Part shown: positions 16,455 through 24,587 of the stretch, piece by piece
How the letters are laid out: each line of letters opens with the position of its first letter
Position numbering within the stretch: position 1 is the stretch's first letter
Assembly: GCA_016188575.1 (NCBI GenBank)
Contig: JACPHN010000144.1
Coordinates: 1 to 29,032 of the forward strand
From: Candidatus Schekmanbacteria bacterium
Lineage (GTDB): Bacteria > CSSED10-310 > JACPHN01
Reading direction: 5' to 3'
DNA length: 29,032 nt
The notes under the pieces: generated by a model
The model's input: only the letters and a program-made list of their open reading frames with translations
Told to the model about the DNA's origin: nothing
Database searches by the model: none
Position numbers and translations under genes: made by a program

Positions 16455-16822
16455 GGATCACGCGAAGGCCGCTCGCGAGTCGCGGCGAGAAAGCTCTGAA
16501 TGTGCGCCTTCACCCGCGGTCCATCGAGATGCGGAGCGACGAGCACCTCGCGGACCGCGCGGAGCTGAGCGGCGATGACATGCACATCGGCGGCGACAAG
16601 CTCGGCACAGGTCGCATGGAGCCCGCCCGCGCCCGCCGCGAGCGTGTCGCGGTCTCGCTTTCCGACGATGAACGAGACAACCTGATGACTTTCCACATCA
16701 ATGGCGGTGTGGTCCCGCCGTTCCCCTTTCCGCTGATCCTCGGGAACTTGAGCATCACAGCTCATCCAACGGTCGAGGCTGCATCCCGAAGCTCCGACGG
16801 AGGCCCCATTGTCTGTCTGCAT
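16451..16822 (-). CDS. Hypothetical protein encoded before the sensor kinase
   Basis: I do not recognise this 123-residue protein. ATG 16822 is preferred because GGAGG lies 8 nt upstream; an earlier TTG (16837) is also in frame. It is hydrophilic without membrane segments; the centre reads AIDVESHQVVSFIVGKRDR and the C-terminal half is Ala/Val-rich and probably helical. The stop overlaps the kinase start by 4 nt, and a perfect TATAAT lies upstream, so it is probably the first gene of a B-kinase-regulator operon and may feed the kinase. The centre slightly resembles IS1-type transposases, but the rest does not. Confidence 0.5.
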   Translation of the reverse strand: MQTDNGASVGASGCSLDRWMSCDAQVPEDQRKGERRDHTAIDVESHQVVSFIVGKRDRDTLAAGAGGLHATCAELVAADVHVIAAQLRAVREVLVAPHLDGPRVKAHIQSFLAATRERPSRDP

Positions 16823-16843
16823 TGCCGCGTCCTCCAATTGGCC

Positions 16844-16877
16844 ATTATACAGATAACCGGAACGTGCGCACCGTCAA
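16844..16877 (-). promoter_or_regulatory. Candidate promoter for the hypothetical B/kinase/regulator operon
   Basis: On the minus strand a perfect TATAAT (16849-16844) lies 21 nt upstream of ATG 16822. TTGACG (16877-16872) sits further up, but the 22-nt spacing exceeds the sigma-70 optimum of about 17, so it may not be the true -35. AT-rich DNA here is rare in this GC-rich window. The region overlaps the stop of the upstream hypothetical gene. Confidence 0.4.
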
Positions 16878-17443
16878 CCGTGAGCGCGGTCCCCGCGGTC
16901 GAGAAATGCACATCCTGCGCGCTCATTCCTGGACCTCGGAGCTGAGTCCTCCGCACCGGACACGACCGAATGATTGAGCTTGGCCGAAATCCCCATTCTG
17001 ATGCCTGCTTTCGGGAAACTGACCCGGGCGCTGGCGAACGGAATCCCCCGCGCCTCTTCCGCGACTACCCGGCTCTGCTCGACGAGCGCCACGGCGTTGG
17101 TGACGTGGGCCTCGAGCTCCTCTGGAGCGCGGGGCATTTCGCCGGCGAGCCCATGTCGCGCGAGCCCGCGTTCGCCGAGAACATCCTCGACGCGGCTGCG
17201 CGCGAGGATCACAAGTGCCGATAGCCCGGCGGCCGCCGCGTCTCGGGCATCGCGCGCCACCGGCTCATCCTCCCGTTCGACCGTATGGGCGAGCTCGGTA
17301 TGGCGCAGCGCCTCGGTGTTACGGCTCAGCAGCTCGCGCAGCCAGCCGAGGACCGAGCTGAGGACCTCCGCGGGCGGCGCGGCCGGCAGCTTGCCGAGGT
17401 CCTCCAGCGCCCGGTCCAGGTGGTGGCCGCCAGCAGCGGCCAT
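16874..17443 (-). CDS. Hypothetical protein upstream of the kinase operon
   Basis: A frame of 189 codons from ATG 17443, with AGGTGG upstream as a modest ribosome site. The sequence is mainly helical and acidic (LDRALEDLGKL, VLGWLRELLSRNTEAL, AHTVEREDEPVARDARDAAAAGLSALVILARSRVEDVL, then GLARHGLAGEMPRAPEEL). No family is recognised. It runs in the same direction as the next gene, with a 51-nt gap. The open frame extends further upstream, but those bases code on the other strand for a detached Rhs tip, so the later ATG is chosen. Opposite-strand frames are long here too, so it may not be real. Confidence 0.42.
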   Translation of the reverse strand: MAAAGGHHLDRALEDLGKLPAAPPAEVLSSVLGWLRELLSRNTEALRHTELAHTVEREDEPVARDARDAAAAGLSALVILARSRVEDVLGERGLARHGLAGEMPRAPEELEAHVTNAVALVEQSRVVAEEARGIPFASARVSFPKAGIRMGISAKLNHSVVSGAEDSAPRSRNERAGCAFLDRGDRAHG

Positions 17444-17546
17444 CGTTTCGCCACCTGCGCCCGTGCCAGACCGTTTCGAAGCTGCCAAGGCGGCGCAGAC
17501 GCCTGTGCTCGTGGCTCGGCAGGCCAAGCTGCTCCGGGTGCTCCGT

Positions 17547-17732
17547 CCGATCAACTGGGTCGATCCGGATGGACTGACAAAGGGAGGCAAGCAAAACATC
17601 GAACCATCGGTGGGCGACCCGATCGGTGGCAAGATTCGCCACATGATGGACGATCCCGCCCTGAGCTCCGCAGACAAGAACAGACTTCTCAAAGACTTGG
17701 AAAAGGAGATCAGCGAGGTTTCTTCACCGTAA
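17547..17732 (+). pseudogene. Detached Rhs C-terminal core end and toxin-tip fragment
   Basis: The frame reads PINWVDPDGL at 17547-17576, the sequence that closes the conserved Rhs core (usually NNPxNWVDPxGL), then a 51-residue tip beginning TKGGKQNIEPSVGDPIGG and ending in a charged helix, stop TAA 17730-17732. GKQN right after the core is common in Rhs tips. Upstream the same frame loses all Rhs character at once, so the rest of the protein, several hundred residues, is missing. The frame has no start or ribosome site of its own. It is probably a relic or a recombination reservoir tip. Palindrome copy D follows 21 bp later. Confidence 0.55.
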
Positions 17733-17753
17733 CAGCTCACCTCGCCCTACCCT

Positions 17754-17780
17754 GACCTTCCCCCCGCACCCGGGGGGAGG
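17754..17780. repeat. C/G palindrome copy D (imperfect)
   Basis: CCTTCCCCCCG faces CCGGGGGGAGG around a CAC loop, preceded by CACCTCGCCCTACCCTGA. It resembles copies A to C and lies between the Rhs tip and the phosphodiesterase gene, which converge; it may act as a bidirectional terminator. Confidence 0.65.
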
Positions 17781-17834
17781 CGGTCACCGGTTCGCGCGGC
17801 GGCCACCAGCGTCTCGTGGGCCGCCGGCGGGCCG

Positions 17835-19814
17835 TCATGGTTCGGAGCGCACCTCGACGGTCGCGGTCGCGGCGTTGAAGGCGGGCATCGTGGCGCTTAT
17901 CGCGATCTCTTCGGCGGCGGGCGTAAAGCTCAGGCTGGCCAATCCGGAGGCGTCGGTCGAGGCCTGCGACGCCTCGGAGCCGTTGGTCAGGTTGACCTCG
18001 GCCCCCGCCACTGGCGGCCTGGCGCCCAGCTCATCAGCGTCGTCTTCCTCGACGCTGACGCCGACCAGCGCCGGCTCGCCGACAGTGAGCTCCTCACCTC
18101 CGGCGATCCCCAGGTGCAAGGACTGCAAATAGACGTTACCGCCATTGGCGACGAACTGGACTCCGGCGTCGCGCATGCTCTGCTCGGGCGACCGCGGATC
18201 GTAGTTTTTGCCGAGCTGTTCCATGCCATGGTCGGCGGTGAAAACGATAGCCGTCTCGTCCAGTACGCCGGCGCTCTTGATAACGTCCACGATCTTGCCG
18301 ATCCGCTCGTCCGCCTCCTGATAATAGACGGGGAGCTCCGGCGACCAGGGCCCCAGGGCGTGCCCGGCGACATCGGTGAGCCCGAGGTTGATCTGCACGT
18401 GCTTCGGCTTGGGATGCAGGAAAGAGTTGAAAATCGCCTTCAACTGAAAGATGGCCGCATCATCAGCCAGTCGCGCCGCGGAGATTTTTCCGTCCGGCGT
18501 CGTCGCCGCATCGGGATTGATCGGCGCGACCCGCTGGGTGACGTTGCCGAAGCGCAGCTCCGTGGTGGCATAGATGGCCCCGCGGCTGCACGGATCGTTG
18601 ATCGAGGCGGTGTATGCGCCGCTGCGATTGTTCGTGATGTGGTGAATACCAAACGTGCGGTGAACGGCCTCAAACAGCGTCTCGACATCGGTCGCGAGAT
18701 AATGCTCGGTCTTGATGAAGTCCTCGATCGGGTTGACGAGCTCGCGGCTGGAGCGCAGGTAGTAGTGATTGCCGATGAGTCCGTGGTGGGTCGGAAAGGC
18801 GCCCGAGCCGACCGTGTTGTGATTCGGATAGGTGACACTTGGGAATCCGACGATGGTGCCATATCGCAGCATGACGCCGTTGGCGGCCAGCGCCGCGACA
18901 TTTGGCATTTTTCCTTCCTGAAGCAGGCCGGCCATCAGTGTCGCGCTCATGCCGTCGGAAATGATGATAACCGAGCGCGCTGCCTGGCCCTCGCCGGTGA
19001 TGCGGTCAGCGAGCACGCCACCATCCTGCTGCAGCAGAAACACGCTGTCGGAGCTTTCGCCGTTGAGCGTCCTGCCTGAGCGTTTCTGGACGCCGAGGAG
19101 CGCAGCGAGCGTCGGCGAAATATCGACACTCCTGACGAGGTCGTCGGCGAGGTGCGCGCTGCCCTCTGGGGCCTTCTTGAAGCCGGCCCCGGAAAGCACG
19201 AGTGGCGCCCTGCTCTGGGTGACATCCATCGACCCGTGTGTGCCGCCGGAGCCCTGCCCTGGCTTCTCGAAGTAGAAGAGGTCCCCGGCGTTAGGATCGT
19301 CAAAAACCAGGCTGGCGCGCTCGAGCAGGTATGGGTAGAACTGGTTTTCCGGCTCGATCACGCCATCGGCACCGGCGGCCGCGCGCTCCTCGGCCAACGT
19401 GGCCAGACCGCGAGGGTCGTCACGGGCGATGAGGTCGGGTCCTGAAGTTTCCAGGATCGTGTAGGCAAAGCCAGCGCCTTGCGAAGCGCGGGTGTAGCGG
19501 ACGAAGGCGTCGCCTCCCGGCCTGCGAGCGTGAATCTCATAGGCGTCGCGCCCATCCGCGCCGCGGCGGAAAACGACCACCATGTCGACGCGGCTGTTAT
19601 CCAGCAGCGCGCTGATCGCCAACTCGGCCGCGGTGGCCTCGCTGGCGTTGACGCCCTGATCGACAGCATCTAGGGGGAGAGCGGCAGTGCTGGTGGAGAT
19701 CCAGAAGAGGGCGCCGATGGCGACGGCGATGCCTGCCAGGAACCAGCTCGGGATGAGGCGGCGGTTGGACCGATGCAACCCATGTTCGAGAGCGAAGGCG
19801 GGCAATTTGGACAT
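17835..19814 (-). CDS. Alkaline-phosphatase-superfamily phosphodiesterase with permuted motif order
   Basis: ATG 19814 gives 659 residues with an N-terminal signal/anchor (IPSWFLAGIAVAIGALFW, 21-38). Motifs of the type I phosphodiesterase/nucleotide pyrophosphatase family are all present but rotated: the usually C-terminal block comes first (GTHGS with H193, SRAPLVLSGAGF, SVDISPTLAALLGV), followed by the usual N-terminal block (IISDGM with D287, then VTYPNH with nucleophile T328, then PTHHGLIGN), then LTDVAGH (D481, H485) and TADHGM (D528, H529). I recall actinobacterial relatives with the same order, so this seems a family trait. A C-terminal Ig-like domain follows from about 575. It is probably periplasmic or surface-bound and hydrolyses phosphodiesters or phosphomonoesters; substrate unknown. 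It is last in the run, 87 nt after the GT-C-like gene. Confidence 0.87.
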   Translation of the reverse strand: MSKLPAFALEHGLHRSNRRLIPSWFLAGIAVAIGALFWISTSTAALPLDAVDQGVNASEATAAELAISALLDNSRVDMVVVFRRGADGRDAYEIHARRPGGDAFVRYTRASQGAGFAYTILETSGPDLIARDDPRGLATLAEERAAAGADGVIEPENQFYPYLLERASLVFDDPNAGDLFYFEKPGQGSGGTHGSMDVTQSRAPLVLSGAGFKKAPEGSAHLADDLVRSVDISPTLAALLGVQKRSGRTLNGESSDSVFLLQQDGGVLADRITGEGQAARSVIIISDGMSATLMAGLLQEGKMPNVAALAANGVMLRYGTIVGFPSVTYPNHNTVGSGAFPTHHGLIGNHYYLRSSRELVNPIEDFIKTEHYLATDVETLFEAVHRTFGIHHITNNRSGAYTASINDPCSRGAIYATTELRFGNVTQRVAPINPDAATTPDGKISAARLADDAAIFQLKAIFNSFLHPKPKHVQINLGLTDVAGHALGPWSPELPVYYQEADERIGKIVDVIKSAGVLDETAIVFTADHGMEQLGKNYDPRSPEQSMRDAGVQFVANGGNVYLQSLHLGIAGGEELTVGEPALVGVSVEEDDADELGARPPVAGAEVNLTNGSEASQASTDASGLASLSFTPAAEEIAISATMPAFNAATATVEVRSEP

Positions 19815-19901
19815 GACCTGATCTCCGGCGAGGAGCTGAAGCGCATGACGCGGCGCGCCAGACGAATAGTTGCCGCACTGTAGCACAGGTCGCCGCTCAG
19901 C

Positions 19902-21626
19902 TCAAGATCCGTCTTGCGGCGCGCTCCGCGGAAGCGCCTCTTTCACGCTGACGGCCGCTCCCGGCTCGCCGTGCACCACCGTCCTGGGCGCGACAGGGCA
20001 CAGCCGCAGGCCGCGGTCCAGCTTGGATGGCAGCGGCCGGCACACGTCATGGCGCGGAGAGAGCCCGAACTGGCCGAGTACCTCGCGCTCTCTGCCTTCG
20101 TTGGCCCAGGTGCTGAGCAGCCAGATCGGGCCCGCATGACGGGCCAGGACCGCTCGCATCTCCGCTTCCAAAGCCGGTGCACAACGAGGATGGCAAAGGT
20201 TGGAGAACAGGCGCACCACCCGCGCCTGTGCAGGGGCCGCCGTGAAGGCATACCCCACCGGGTCCCAGGAAGCGATGACGATAATTGGCGGCGACCCGCC
20301 GTCGCCAAGGTCGGGAAACTCCACCCCCGTCAGTGATCCGGACCAGTGCGTGCGACCGCGATCCGGGAGCTGCGTCCCCGCCGCTGCGGTCGCCGCCAGC
20401 GCCGCCGCGAGGACGAGGCGGCCGCGGCCCCCGAGTGGAAGCGCGCCCAGCAGCCCCAACGCGACCAGACCAGCAAGCAGCTCGAGCGGCATCGCGTACC
20501 GGTAGTTCGCAAACGCCAGGAGCCACAAGCCGTAGCCGCTCACCCAAAAAGCAAGCAGCGCTCTCCACGAGGCGCGCGCCAACCCCGACGTCCGGGCGAG
20601 GCACAGGTTTGCCAGTGGCCGCCCCAACAGACGCGCAAGTCGCGCCGCCATTGCAATCCCCGCGGCAGCAAGCAGCAGCGACCAGACAATCGCGAGGCGC
20701 GGGTCGGCGAAGAGGACGTCATCCGCGAGCTCGTTGCCGGTCGCCAGATAGTATGGGTAGAACAGCCACTGGTGCGCATCGCGAGGCAGATAGCGCCGGT
20801 CCGCCAGCTCGCGGCAAGGGGCGTACGGCGAGCAGAAGAGGCCGTTTAGGTAGGGAAACAAGGGGTTCCCGGTGCGCCGGTACAGAGACACCGCCCAGAC
20901 CCCTCCCGTCAGGGCGAAACCGGCCGCCGCCGCGACGGCGACCCCAGCGGCGCGACGCACCGCCCAGCGCGCCGCGTTATCCGAAAAAAGCGCGGCAATG
21001 ACCAGCGCGAGCCCGAACACCCCGGCCGTGGGCTTGAGCCCCGCGGCGGCGCCGACGATTATCCCCGCGCCCGCGAGGTGCTTCGCGCTTGCCGCCGGCG
21101 CCCCGTCGCACGCCGGGAGTGGCGCTACCGGCCTGAGCAGCAAGAGAAGCCCGCTCAGGACGAGGATGCTGACGAGGTTGTCACCGAAGCTCGTGCCCAT
21201 CTCGGAGAGGCTGCCGGCGCCAAGGCACCCCAGCGCCGCCGCCACCATCGCCCAGGTGCCGGGGTGGCGCCATTGCCCCGCCATGAGCAGCCGCCTTCCG
21301 AGCGCGCAGAGCACCCAAAAGGTCGCGCCCTGTAACGCGGCGACGGCAAGCGCGGCCGCGGGAGGAGCGAAGGCGCGATGCGCGGCGTAAAACGGCAGAT
21401 CGAGCAGCGGGTTGTAATAGGTCTGGAGCTGGGCCGGCAGGTAGTCGAAGCCGTTTCTGCCCTGCAGCCACGCGTACGGGTTGTAGAGGTGGTAGTTCTT
21501 CAGATCCCAGCTTGCGTCCTGCCCGAGCGCCAGCGCCGCCATTCCGTAGCCAGCGGCGCCAGCGAGCGCGATCGCCAGAGATTGTGCCCGGCCCCTTCCG
21601 GTGCTCGGCGGCCGCACCACATCCAC
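19902..21626 (-). CDS. Polytopic GT-C-like membrane glycosyltransferase (putative)
   Basis: A 574-residue integral membrane protein with about ten hydrophobic helices and a soluble C-terminal domain of about 150 residues. The first loop carries SWDLKNYHLYNPYAWLQGR, an acidic-aromatic loop of the kind that holds the catalytic Asp in lipid-linked-sugar (GT-C fold) transferases. Later loops with RRTGNPLFPYLN and LFYPYYLATGNELADDVLF fit the same group. The start is a GTG at 21626, 7 nt after the TonB receptor stop; no strong ribosome site, so coupling is likely. Donor and acceptor cannot be named. A transporter is a less likely alternative. Confidence 0.68.
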   Translation of the reverse strand: MDVVRPPSTGRGRAQSLAIALAGAAGYGMAALALGQDASWDLKNYHLYNPYAWLQGRNGFDYLPAQLQTYYNPLLDLPFYAAHRAFAPPAAALAVAALQGATFWVLCALGRRLLMAGQWRHPGTWAMVAAALGCLGAGSLSEMGTSFGDNLVSILVLSGLLLLLRPVAPLPACDGAPAASAKHLAGAGIIVGAAAGLKPTAGVFGLALVIAALFSDNAARWAVRRAAGVAVAAAAGFALTGGVWAVSLYRRTGNPLFPYLNGLFCSPYAPCRELADRRYLPRDAHQWLFYPYYLATGNELADDVLFADPRLAIVWSLLLAAAGIAMAARLARLLGRPLANLCLARTSGLARASWRALLAFWVSGYGLWLLAFANYRYAMPLELLAGLVALGLLGALPLGGRGRLVLAAALAATAAAGTQLPDRGRTHWSGSLTGVEFPDLGDGGSPPIIVIASWDPVGYAFTAAPAQARVVRLFSNLCHPRCAPALEAEMRAVLARHAGPIWLLSTWANEGREREVLGQFGLSPRHDVCRPLPSKLDRGLRLCPVAPRTVVHGEPGAAVSVKEALPRSAPQDGS

Positions 21627-21633
21627 GTCTCAG

Positions 21634-23610
21634 CTAGCCGGGGAGCCGAAACGTGAGCTGCAGCGACGCATTGCGGCCGTCCTGTCGCACGCCAAGCGGT
21701 ACATGCTCGTCCCCCGCCGGATCGTAGGCCGCCTCGTCGAGCGCGTTGCGAACTGCGACGTGCGCGGAGAACCACGGCACCAGACCGCGCAGCGAAATCG
21801 TCGCTGCGAGGCTCGTGTAGGCGTCCACCTCGACGCCCGGATCGCGCGTGCGCCGCGACCCCACGTAGTTGGCCTCGAGCGCGCCGCGGAGCCAGCCCAC
21901 GCCGAGAGGTGCGGACAGCGCCACGGAACCTAACCACTTGGGCGCGTTGATCCGGGGGCTTCCCGCTTCCTCGGCGCTTTGATACGTGGCGTTCGCCCGC
22001 ACGGTAGCGCCCGCGTACAAGCTCGCCGTGGCGCCCGCCTGCAGGCCCTGCGTACGCACGCGGCTCACGTTCATGTATTGCAGGCGCTCCTCGTCGAGCT
22101 CCGGAACGTACACGGGCACCTGCACGATGAGATCGCGCACGTCGCTGCGAAACGCCGAGAGGAAGATCGAGCTTTTGGACCCGAGGCGCTGCTCCCACAC
22201 GAGCTCCGCGGTGCGCACCGTCTCGGAGTCCAGCTCCGGGTTGGCGATCAGGTCGATGCCGTCTTCGAAGTACGCCTCATAGACGCTGGGATTGCGAAAT
22301 CCCGTGCCGTACAGGAGCTTGAACGTTGTCGCCGGGACGGGACGCAAGATCAGCGCCAGCCGCGGCGTGAACGCCGAGGCGAAGAGCGAGCTCCGGCTGT
22401 AGTGGAGCCCGGTGATCACCGTCAGCCGATCCAGCACTTGCCAGTCATTTTGGACGTAGATGGCGCCGTAGGTAAAGTCGGTCGACAGGTGGATTCCCTC
22501 CTCACCGATCAGACCGGCCGCCTGGGAGACCTGGTGCCGCTTGAGCTCCCCGCCAACGGTCACGCGGTCACGCGTGTGCGGCGTCCAATTCACTTGCAGC
22601 TCGCCTCCACCCCAATGGTCGGTGCCGATATCCCGAAACTTCCCGTCCTCCCCGTAGTCGAGATAGTCGTCGTACCGATAATAGTCGTAGTACAGCCGAC
22701 CCATGAGGTCGAGCTTCTCGCCGAAATCGCGATGCGCCTTCATTTCGACGAAATGCCGAGTGTCGCGCACCTCGTTGTAGTCCGATCCGAAGACCGTATC
22801 GAAGGGCGCCGTTGGCATTCCCTTGCGGCGTTCGCTGCCCTTCGCCAGGAGCTGAAAGTCCTTGTAGCTCACCTTGAGGAGGCTACTCCAGAGGCGCGTG
22901 AAATCGGTCCCGGACGTGCGGCCGCTCCCTTCCTCGCCGGCAAACTCGGCGAAGGAGAGGTCGGGACCGGCTGCGTCCAGCCAGGTCGCGGAGGCCAGCA
23001 TCTCGAGCTCCGCGAGCTTTCGGCCGAAGGCGACGTGGCTTCGATAGGTGTCGAAGCTCGCCGCTTCCACGGTAGCGATTGCGCCAACGTCGGCCGCTGG
23101 TCGCGTGAGGATGTTGATAACGGCGAAAAAGGCGTTCGATCCGTACAGCGCCGACCCAGGTCCGAGCACCACCTCGATGCGGTCGATCAAGTCGATGTCG
23201 ACGCCGAGGTCCGTGCCAATGGGGGCGTATGCCGCCCAATCCTCGTTGATGGTATGGCCGTCGAGCAGCACGAGGATGTGGGTATTGAAATCACCGGGCG
23301 TGCCGAAGCCGCGCACGCCCAGGGTTTCCCAAACGCGATCGTACGAGACGTGCAGGGCGGCGATGCCGCGGAGGGCGTCGGAAACAGTCCGGTAGCCGCG
23401 CCGTTCGATTTCTTCGCGCGTGACCACGAAGACCAGCGCCGGCGCCTCGGAAATGCGCTGGAGCTTCTTGGATGCCGTCATGACGAGCTGATCCTCAAAC
23501 AGCAAATCGCCGCCCGCGGGTCCGGTGGTGCCCTGGGCGTAGACGTGATATGGCCTCGCGAACGACGCTGCCAGCGTGATGGCGAGAATCAAACAGTACA
23601 ATCGCTTCAC
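21634..23610 (-). CDS. TonB-dependent outer-membrane receptor
   Basis: A 658-residue receptor with signal peptide (CLILAITLAASFARPYHVYA), a plug domain (about 40-170: VMTASKKLQRISEAPALVF, DALRGIAALHVSYDR, GVRGFG, HILVLLDGHTINEDW, DRIEVVLGPGSALYGSNAF, VINILT) and a 22-strand-type barrel ending ASLQLTFRLPG. The plug follows the BtuB/siderophore-receptor pattern; a TonB box may lie around DQLVMTASK. Such receptors import metal chelates, cobalamin or glycans; the ligand is not evident. The GTG start overlaps the stop of the PhnD-like gene (GTGA at 23607-23610). The terminal residue is Gly rather than the usual Phe, with Phe three from the end. Confidence 0.94.
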   Translation of the reverse strand: MKRLYCLILAITLAASFARPYHVYAQGTTGPAGGDLLFEDQLVMTASKKLQRISEAPALVFVVTREEIERRGYRTVSDALRGIAALHVSYDRVWETLGVRGFGTPGDFNTHILVLLDGHTINEDWAAYAPIGTDLGVDIDLIDRIEVVLGPGSALYGSNAFFAVINILTRPAADVGAIATVEAASFDTYRSHVAFGRKLAELEMLASATWLDAAGPDLSFAEFAGEEGSGRTSGTDFTRLWSSLLKVSYKDFQLLAKGSERRKGMPTAPFDTVFGSDYNEVRDTRHFVEMKAHRDFGEKLDLMGRLYYDYYRYDDYLDYGEDGKFRDIGTDHWGGGELQVNWTPHTRDRVTVGGELKRHQVSQAAGLIGEEGIHLSTDFTYGAIYVQNDWQVLDRLTVITGLHYSRSSLFASAFTPRLALILRPVPATTFKLLYGTGFRNPSVYEAYFEDGIDLIANPELDSETVRTAELVWEQRLGSKSSIFLSAFRSDVRDLIVQVPVYVPELDEERLQYMNVSRVRTQGLQAGATASLYAGATVRANATYQSAEEAGSPRINAPKWLGSVALSAPLGVGWLRGALEANYVGSRRTRDPGVEVDAYTSLAATISLRGLVPWFSAHVAVRNALDEAAYDPAGDEHVPLGVRQDGRNASLQLTFRLPG

Positions 23611-24587
23611 AGTCTGTTCTCCGGAGTGGAAGACGGCGAGGGCGCGGAGAGATTGCCCTCGATTCCAGCGAGCGGCAGATCCAGGGGCGAAATCGGCAGC
23701 GCCGGCCAGGGGCCGAGCGGCGCATCGGGCTTGGGAGGCTCGGCCGCGAATGCCGCCTGGAGGATCCCGAGACTGGGTATCGGGTTGTCGAGCAGCGCGA
23801 AGTGGTCCAAGGCGAGTGCCCGGTCCAGGTGCGCGGCGAGCTCGGGAGGGAGCGCCGCAAGCGCTCGAAGTGGTTCTTCGGCCTGACGGCTCTGCTGCCG
23901 AAGGCAGAGCAGCGGCAGCGGCAAGGCTCGCGAGGTCAGAAGCACCCTGAGCTTGTCGCGCTCGTGGTGCGCTCGCAAGCGGCTGGCGGGAACGAGAGCA
24001 GCATCGTACTGGCCGATGGTCACCGCCACGAGCGCCGATTCGGCGTCGACGGTTCGCTCCAGCTTGAAGAACTGGCTCGCGGCGGCGACCTCGCCCTCGA
24101 GCACGGCGGCGGAGAGATAGCGGTCGAGCGCCGCATCGTCGAGCGAGGACGCCACCGTCAGGGAGCGGCCCTTGAGATCGGCAAGCCCGTGCGCCGAATC
24201 GTCGCTCCGGACCACGACCTCGAGCGGTTGCTCGGTCTTGCCGCCGACGACGCCGACCATGAACGGCGTGTAGGCTAGCAGCGGCGAGATTGCGGCGTAG
24301 AGCTCGGCGTCCACGAGCACGGCATCCGGGCTCTGGCCAGCAATGAAGTCTCTGAGATCAGCGAAGCGGCGGAAGTAGCTCCACTTGACGACGGCGCCGC
24401 CGCCTGCGGCCCACGCCGCCGAGAGCAGCTCCAGGCTGGTGATTACCGCGGCCGCCTGGGTCGCGCGCGGCGGGGAAGAGCACGCCACGGTCAGCGTTTC
24501 CGCGGCCATGGGCCGCGCCGGCAGCGCCAGAAGCGCGGCGAGAACGGTGGTCGCGGCAGTCCTGCCAAGCGTCCGCCGCACGTTCAT
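23607..24587 (-). CDS. PhnD-like periplasmic substrate-binding protein
   Basis: ATG 24587 gives 326 residues with a signal peptide (ALLALPARPMAAETLTVACS). Features of the PhnD/SsuA-like binding fold: ELLSAAWAAGGGAVVKWSYF, DAVLVDAELYAAI, LEVVVRSDDSAHGLADLKGRSLTV, then YDAALVPASRL. Related proteins bind phosphonates, phosphite or thiamine precursors, or serve as orphan sensors. No ABC permease or ATPase genes are adjacent, so it may instead hand substrate to another importer or act with the TonB receptor. The start overlaps the TPR gene stop and its stop overlaps the receptor start, each by 4 nt. The C-terminus is a Pro-rich tail of about 50 residues. Confidence 0.82.
   Translation of the reverse strand: MNVRRTLGRTAATTVLAALLALPARPMAAETLTVACSSPPRATQAAAVITSLELLSAAWAAGGGAVVKWSYFRRFADLRDFIAGQSPDAVLVDAELYAAISPLLAYTPFMVGVVGGKTEQPLEVVVRSDDSAHGLADLKGRSLTVASSLDDAALDRYLSAAVLEGEVAAASQFFKLERTVDAESALVAVTIGQYDAALVPASRLRAHHERDKLRVLLTSRALPLPLLCLRQQSRQAEEPLRALAALPPELAAHLDRALALDHFALLDNPIPSLGILQAAFAAEPPKPDAPLGPWPALPISPLDLPLAGIEGNLSAPSPSSTPENRL

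Noticed and set aside
15225-16499. 424-codon plus-strand frame
   Set aside because: Antisense to the histidine kinase; no family signal.
16451-16822. IS1-type transposase identity for hypothetical B
   Set aside because: Only a short stretch (AIDVESHQVVSFIVGKRDR) is reminiscent; the downstream residues lack the conserved acidic and K/R positions, and the frame is coupled to the kinase.
18114-19079. 321-codon plus-strand frame
   Set aside because: Antisense to the phosphodiesterase core, whose metal-ligand motifs are intact on the minus strand.
21979-23886. 635-codon plus-strand frame
   Set aside because: Antisense to the TonB receptor, whose plug and barrel sequence is unmistakable.
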